From: Marinobacter sp. MDS2
GTDB lineage: Bacteria; Pseudomonadota; Gammaproteobacteria; Pseudomonadales; Oleiphilaceae
Length of the DNA stretch: 64,000 bases
Assembly: GCF_030718085.1 (NCBI RefSeq)
Contig: NZ_JAVAJF010000003.1
Coordinates: forward strand, 62,001 to 126,000
Reading direction: 5' to 3'
The position numbers and the translations under genes are program-made. Under the pieces are notes generated by a model. The model worked only from the letters and a program-made list of their open reading frames with translations. It was not told the DNA's origin and searched no databases. Shown here in pieces: positions 58,781 to 64,000 of this stretch (its first letter is position 1; the number at the start of each line of letters is the position of its first letter).

Positions 58781-59949
58781 TGGAATTAGTGTTCAACTGG
58801 CTGCTTCTAACGGTTGCTGTTGCTGTTGGCTGGCTGCTGGGCCGGTATGGCGCTTCTTATCGCCGTTCGCGTAAAACCATCTCGGATGTAGACTCCGTTA
58901 AAGATCGTCTCCAGTTTCTTTTTACGAATTATTCTGATCAGGCCGTTGAAAACTTTGTGCAATCCTTGCCAGTTAACAAGGATACGGTCAGCCTCCATCT
59001 GTCCATTGGTAGTCATTTTCGCAATAAAGGCGAAACCGACCGTGCAACCCTGATTCACCAAAATCTACTTGCTCGCCCTGAGTTACCCGCTCGCTACACG
59101 CCTAAAGTAACCCTCGAACTGGCCATGGATTACCTCGGCGCCGGGCTGTTGGATAGGGCTGAGGCGCTGTTTCAAGAGCTGATGGGGGATCGCGAATACG
59201 GTCGCCGGGCGGCAAGCGAGCTCATCGAGCTGTATCAGCAGGAGAAGGAGTGGGAAAAGGCCGGGCAGGTTGCGAAAACGCTTACCCGAACGGATTCCGA
59301 TCCTGTCATGTTCAAGACGCTTGCCTACATTACCTGTGAGCTGGCTGATTTAGCGCTTAAAGAGGACGACCGCTGGACGGCAAAGAAGTTGTTCAGAGAG
59401 GCCTTGGAATACGATCCTTCATGTGTGCGGGCCACGCTGTTGTTGATGAAGCTGCACGTTCGCCAAGGCAATTATCGCGACGCCAGTAAACAGGGCTTGA
59501 AAGTATTCGAGCAAAACCCTCAATTTGGCCCCGAGGCTGTCGATCGGCTAATGCAGCTCGAGCGTGACCACGGTGATGTCGGGCGTTTGTTTAAAAAACT
59601 GAAAAAACTTTATGAGCAGCACCCGAGCACGAGTTTGCTGCTTGCGCTGGTAGAATCGGTGGAACGCTCCTCCAGCCGCCCGGCAGCGATTGATCTGTTG
59701 CGTCAGGAGCTGGAGGTTCGGCCTTCAATGCGGGGTCTGCTGCGGCTTGTAGAGCTTGCAGGCTATGAAAAGGGCATGACTACCGATGAGGGGCGCTTGG
59801 TAAGCCGTATTGGTCATTTGATACTTGCCAATCGTCCGATCTATCGCTGCGTGAACTGTGGCTTTGATGGCCAGCAGCTGCATTGGTTGTGCCCGAGCTG
59901 CAAGCAGTGGGAGACCGTGCGGCCGATTCAAGGTGTGGAAGCCGAATAA
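58780..59949 (+). CDS. lapB: LPS assembly protein LapB
   Basis: The 389-aa protein has an N-terminal anchor (LVFNWLLLTVAVAVGWLLG), TPR repeats through the middle and a C-terminal rubredoxin-like knuckle with C357/C360 and C371/C374 (CVNC...CPSC). In E. coli LapB directs FtsH to degrade LpxC. It is coupled to lapA by a TAATG junction. Confidence 0.95.
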   Translation: MELVFNWLLLTVAVAVGWLLGRYGASYRRSRKTISDVDSVKDRLQFLFTNYSDQAVENFVQSLPVNKDTVSLHLSIGSHFRNKGETDRATLIHQNLLARPELPARYTPKVTLELAMDYLGAGLLDRAEALFQELMGDREYGRRAASELIELYQQEKEWEKAGQVAKTLTRTDSDPVMFKTLAYITCELADLALKEDDRWTAKKLFREALEYDPSCVRATLLLMKLHVRQGNYRDASKQGLKVFEQNPQFGPEAVDRLMQLERDHGDVGRLFKKLKKLYEQHPSTSLLLALVESVERSSSRPAAIDLLRQELEVRPSMRGLLRLVELAGYEKGMTTDEGRLVSRIGHLILANRPIYRCVNCGFDGQQLHWLCPSCKQWETVRPIQGVEAE

Positions 59950-59980
59950 CGTTTTAATTTACTGACTGGGAAAATCGAAC

Positions 59981-60691
59981 GTGCAAAACCCCAACGACCC
60001 GAAAATCATTGTAGCTTTAGACTTTCCCTCTCAGGATCCGGCGCTGGCGCTTGTTGATCAGCTTGATCCGAACAAGTGCCGCCTGAAGGTCGGCAAAGAG
60101 TTGTTTACCCGTTCTGGCCCGCAACTGGTTAAGGCTCTGCAGAGCAGGGGCTTTGATGTTTTTCTGGATCTGAAATTCCACGATATTCCCAATACAACTT
60201 CGTCGGCCGTGGCGGCCGCAGCGGACTTGGGCGTGTGGATGGTGAACGTGCATGCCTCGGGCGGCGAGAAGATGATGGTCGCGTGCCGGGAGCGTTTGGA
60301 GCAGTTTGGTGTGGATAAGCCTTTGCTGATTGCGGTGACCGTTCTAACCAGTATGTCTGCCGACGATTTGGCTGGTATTGGTATCACTGATTCGCCAGAA
60401 GTGCATGTGTCCCGGTTGGCTACGCTAACCCGAAATTGTGGCTTGGATGGTGTGGTGTGTTCTGCACAAGAGGCTCCGCGCCTAAAAGCTGAGCAGGGTG
60501 CTGGCTTTCAGCTCATTACCCCGGGCATTCGCCCGCTGTCCGCTGACAAAGGCGATCAGCAGCGCATTATGACCCCCACGGATGCCCTTAAAGCGGGGTC
60601 CGACTACCTAGTGATTGGTCGTCCTATTACCAAGGCTGCTGATCCTCTGGCGGCGTTGGAGGCTATTCATGCTGAGGTTCATGGGGGCTAA
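59981..60691 (+). CDS. pyrF: Orotidine-5'-phosphate decarboxylase
   Basis: This 236-aa enzyme converts OMP to UMP. The motif [10 protein letters not shown] contains the catalytic Lys-Asp set, and TPGIRP is the phosphate-binding end of the barrel. The start is GTG at 59981, with GGGA upstream. It is 31 nt after lapB, as in many gammaproteobacteria. Confidence 0.96.
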   Translation: MQNPNDPKIIVALDFPSQDPALALVDQLDPNKCRLKVGKELFTRSGPQLVKALQSRGFDVFLDLKFHDIPNTTSSAVAAAADLGVWMVNVHASGGEKMMVACRERLEQFGVDKPLLIAVTVLTSMSADDLAGIGITDSPEVHVSRLATLTRNCGLDGVVCSAQEAPRLKAEQGAGFQLITPGIRPLSADKGDQQRIMTPTDALKAGSDYLVIGRPITKAADPLAALEAIHAEVHGG

Positions 60692-60741
60692 CTGGCAGCG
60701 CACGTTTCGCTGCTGGCCCTAGTCTTTGATTTTGGGGGTGG

Positions 60742-60851
60742 CGCCAAGGATGAAGGCCGCTCCCGAAAACCGCTACGAGCACATCCATGTGCGCTTCTCT
60801 CCGGCCATCCATGGCCTCCGAAATTTTCGGGAGCGGCCTCCATCCTCGGCG
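60742..60851 (-). ncRNA. TwoAYGGAY-like structured RNA element with 28-nt inverted arms (copy 2)
   Basis: Arms 60742-60769 and 60824-60851 pair over 28 nt with two exceptions. At both, the minus-strand RNA would have G-U wobble pairs while the plus-strand RNA would have A-C mismatches. The minus strand is also the one showing AUGGAU in both loops (60807-60812 and 60783-60788 in plus coordinates). The 54-nt core differs from copy 1 at one base, whereas the arms are unrelated in sequence. It follows pyrF in the antisense direction and faces copy 3. The rest of the 492-nt gap between pyrF and tRNA-Asn holds copy 3 and the tRNA terminator. Confidence 0.75.
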
Positions 60852-60950
60852 TTCAGTCTTCGGAGTTATCGTCGTATAACGATTTGGTTCTGGTTCTAAT
60901 GTTCTATCCAGAGGAGGTGTTAGCCTTTTCGGATGCCTGTGCAGGTTGAT

Positions 60951-61063
60951 TGGTGGGGCGGACCCCTTCTTCCAAAAATGTGCGGAGCCATGGATGGCGG
61001 AGCAGAAGCGTCACATGGACGTGCCGAAGGAGCGGTTTTTGGAAGAAGGGGTCCGCCACGCCA
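60951..61063 (+). ncRNA. TwoAYGGAY-like structured RNA element with 28-nt inverted arms (copy 3)
   Basis: Arms 60951-60978 and 61036-61063 pair over 28 nt, with one G-U pair on plus and one mismatch near the outer end. The 57-nt core, read on plus, has ATGGAT (60990-60995) in a GCC/GGC hairpin and ATGGAC (61015-61020) in a CAC/GTG hairpin. It is more diverged from copies 1 and 2 in the core than they are from each other, but keeps both hairpins and the AGAAGCG linker. It lies 99 nt from copy 2 in opposite orientation. Confidence 0.75.
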
Positions 61064-61137
61064 TTGCACCCAAACAAACAAGCTAGGGCCAAGTGCCGAT
61101 CAGCAATCACCGAAAGTGTCAGGTAAAACGAACGCCC

Positions 61138-61175
61138 ACAAAAAAGCCCGCTAATTCATAGAACTAGCGGGCTTT
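61138..61175 (-). terminator. Terminator of tRNA-Asn
   Basis: An 11-bp perfect stem (61143-61153 with 61165-61175) has an 11-nt loop and is followed on the minus strand by a run of Ts. Confidence 0.88.
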
Positions 61176-61183
61176 CGAAATAG

Positions 61184-61259
61184 TGGCTCCCCGAGCTGGG
61201 CTCGAACCAGCGACAAACGGATTAACAGTCCGTTGCTCTACCAACTGAGCTATCGGGGA
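61184..61259 (-). tRNA. tRNA-Asn (anticodon GTT)
   Basis: This is a 76-nt minus-strand tRNA with encoded CCA. The acceptor TCCCCGA pairs with TCGGGGA, with an A-G or similar end; the anticodon GTT is at 61224-61226, and the T arm has GGTTCGAGCC. It is flanked by its own promoter and terminator. Confidence 0.96.
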
Positions 61260-61283
61260 ACATCGTCATGTGACGAGGCGCGT

Positions 61284-61312
61284 ATATTAGTGTGGCCATA
61301 CCGCCTCGTCAA
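61284..61312 (-). promoter_or_regulatory. tRNA-Asn promoter with overlapping inverted repeat
   Basis: On the minus strand TTGACG (61307-61312) and TAATAT (61284-61289) are 17 bp apart, placing transcription start about 18 nt before the tRNA. A perfect 10-bp inverted repeat (61271-61280 with 61302-61311) covers the -35 and the start region. Confidence 0.75.
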
Positions 61313-61329
61313 CCCCTTAACTAAAAAAA

Positions 61330-62514
61330 TTAGCCAAGAGCTTTTTCCAAACGCTCGATGGCCTTCTCGAGGTTGTCCATGCTGGTCGCAAAGCTCAAGC
61401 GCATGTGGCCCGGGCTGCCGAATGCAGAGCCAGGAACCAACGCAACGCCTGCTTCACTCAGCAGCTTTTCAGCGAACTCAACGTCAGTGCTTACGCCGTC
61501 CGTTGCGTCAATCGCGCCTTGGAAGCTAGGGAACACGTAGAAGGTGCCATCGCCGTAAGGGCACTCAACGCCCGGGAGCTTGTTCAACGCGTCAACCAGC
61601 CAATCGTGGCGCTGCTTGAACGACTTAACCATCTCGCCTACGCACGCCTGGTCGCCATCAAGCGCAGCGGTAGCGGCTGCCTGAGAGATCGAGCAGGGGT
61701 TAGACGTGCTCTGGGACTGAATCTTCTTCATGGCGCCGATGATCTTTGCCGGGCCTGCGGCATAACCGATGCGCCAGCCCGTCATGGAGTAGGCCTTGGA
61801 AACGCCGTTCAGCACGAACGTGCGCTCATACAGCTCTGGGCATGCGTTCACGATGTTGCAGAACGGCTTGCCAGTCCAAAGAATCGGCTCGTACATGTCG
61901 TCGGTGGCGATCATGATGTTCGGGTGCTTCTTGAGCACTTCACCAATCGCCTTCAGCTCTTCCATCGAGTAGGCCATGCCGCTCGGGTTGGACGGGCTGT
62001 TGATCACGAACAGGCGGGTGCGATCAGTAATCGCATTTTCCAGCTGTTCCGGCGTGATCTTGAAGCGGGTATCAACCGATGTTTCGATGATTACCGGGTT
62101 GCCTTCTGCAACCAGCACCATGTCCGGGTAAGATACCCAGTACGGCGCAGGGATAATGGCTTCGTCGCCCGGGTTCAAAGTGGCCAGTGCCAGGTTGAAA
62201 AAGCTTTGTTTGCCGCCACTGGATACCAGAATCTGATTGGCTTCGTATTCCAGACCGTTGTCGCGTTTGAACTTCGCAATGATCGCTTTTTTCAGAGCAG
62301 GCGTACCATCAACCGCGGTGTACTTGGTTTGGCCATTGGTAATGGCTTCAATAGCGGCCTTTTTGATGTGCTCTGGGGTGTCGAAGTCCGGCTCGCCTGC
62401 ACCCAAGCCAATAATGTCTTGGCCAGCAGCGCGAAGCTCGGCTGCTTTGTTGGTAACGGCGAGGGTCGGGGATGGCTTGATAGCCTGTACACGGCTGGAA
62501 AGTTGAAGGTCCAA
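61330..62514 (-). CDS. Aspartate-type aminotransferase (class I, subgroup Ib)
   Basis: The 394-aa PLP enzyme begins LSSRVQAIKPSPTLAVTNKAAELRAAGQDIIGLGAGEPDFDTP, has NSPSNPSGM and the PLP lysine in NGVSKAYSMTGWRIGY. This is the AspC/AatA type of bacterial Ib aspartate aminotransferases; some also accept prephenate or aromatic acids. It is divergent from uvrB across a 190-nt gap that shows no clear operator. Confidence 0.92.
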   Translation of the reverse strand: MDLQLSSRVQAIKPSPTLAVTNKAAELRAAGQDIIGLGAGEPDFDTPEHIKKAAIEAITNGQTKYTAVDGTPALKKAIIAKFKRDNGLEYEANQILVSSGGKQSFFNLALATLNPGDEAIIPAPYWVSYPDMVLVAEGNPVIIETSVDTRFKITPEQLENAITDRTRLFVINSPSNPSGMAYSMEELKAIGEVLKKHPNIMIATDDMYEPILWTGKPFCNIVNACPELYERTFVLNGVSKAYSMTGWRIGYAAGPAKIIGAMKKIQSQSTSNPCSISQAAATAALDGDQACVGEMVKSFKQRHDWLVDALNKLPGVECPYGDGTFYVFPSFQGAIDATDGVSTDVEFAEKLLSEAGVALVPGSAFGSPGHMRLSFATSMDNLEKAIERLEKALG

Positions 62515-62704
62515 ACTTGAGCTCCTTAAAGCTGCGTCTTATGGGCTGCGACCGGCGTGGTAGCACGGGGAGTTCTGCTTCCCGGCTGAATTTTACACGG
62601 CCGTCGATCGGGCAGATGGTATCATGAAGCGACGGTATCGCTAAATTTCTTGTAAGTAGTAGCCGTGATGGTTGCCACTGACCACTGGAGGTTCTTTGCC
62701 AATT

Positions 62705-64000
<1,296 letters not shown>

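Noticed and set aside
60933..61154. 73-codon frame through structured element copy 3
   Set aside because: It is made mostly of the repeat and has no relation to frames in the other copies.
61405..62520. 371-codon open frame on plus opposite the aminotransferase
   Set aside because: Antisense shadow; rich in Arg, Val and Ala without motifs.
62515..62704. LexA box upstream of uvrB
   Set aside because: I searched for CTG-N10-CAG on both strands in this gap and found none.

Overview
The window looks like chromosomal DNA from a marine gammaproteobacterium. Marinobacter or a close relative is my best guess, based on gene content, protein sequences and order (lysC-csrA-tRNA-Ser; a fused tyrA/aroA in the gyrA-serC-pheA-hisC-cmk-rpsA-ihfB run; oadGAB; imuA-imuB-dnaE2). 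That placement is from memory and inference, not from a database search. The content is mostly core housekeeping genes. I see no prophage, insertion sequence, CRISPR array or rRNA operon.

Layout. 1-2.2 kb: the tail of an unknown gene, then a methyl-accepting chemotaxis protein. 2.2-8.9 kb (minus strand): pepA-holC-valS-panE-cobalamin adenosyltransferase, with a structured repeat between holC and valS. 9.1-11.2 kb: divergent lptF-lptG, then a convergent RDD-domain membrane protein. 11.9-16.8 kb: alaS, lysC, csrA, tRNA-Ser(GCT) and two identical tRNA-Arg(ACG). 16.8-19.8 kb: a MerR-type regulator that may be leaderless, a DUF2058 protein and dbpA. 20.0-23.5 kb: the sodium-pumping oxaloacetate decarboxylase operon oadGAB. 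23.5-28.8 kb (minus): the SOS mutasome imuA-imuB-dnaE2 under a clear LexA box. 29-46 kb is the accessory-like part: a PagL-like lipid A deacylase, rlmF, a PQQ sugar dehydrogenase, an M14-type peptidase/deacylase, phhB, a CocE-like lipoprotein hydrolase, a VOC/LysR divergent pair, a P2-type ATPase, an MliC-like lipoprotein, a HerA-like ATPase, a YkgJ-type protein, a YghU-type GST and ggt. 46.3-60.7 kb: purU, then the long collinear run gyrA-serC-pheA-hisC-tyrA/aroA-cmk-rpsA-ihfB-lapA-lapB-pyrF. 60.7-64 kb: two more structured repeats, tRNA-Asn, an aspartate-type aminotransferase and the first 432 codons of uvrB, which runs off the window.

How the genes work together. serC, pheA, hisC and tyrA/aroA supply serine, aromatic amino acids and histidine, and are translationally linked to gyrA. 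The lptFG, lapAB and PagL-like genes all concern lipopolysaccharide export, regulation or remodelling. The imu operon and uvrB are DNA-damage functions. oadGAB couples oxaloacetate decarboxylation to a sodium gradient, as expected in a marine organism.

The most unusual signal is a family of three elements (6663-6772, 60742-60851, 60951-61063). Each has a conserved core of about 55 nt with two small hairpins showing ATGGAT/ATGGAC in their loops. Each core is enclosed by 28-nt inverted-repeat arms whose sequence is different in every copy while pairing is kept. The core resembles the TwoAYGGAY candidate RNA, and its loops also resemble CsrA sites; csrA itself lies in the window.
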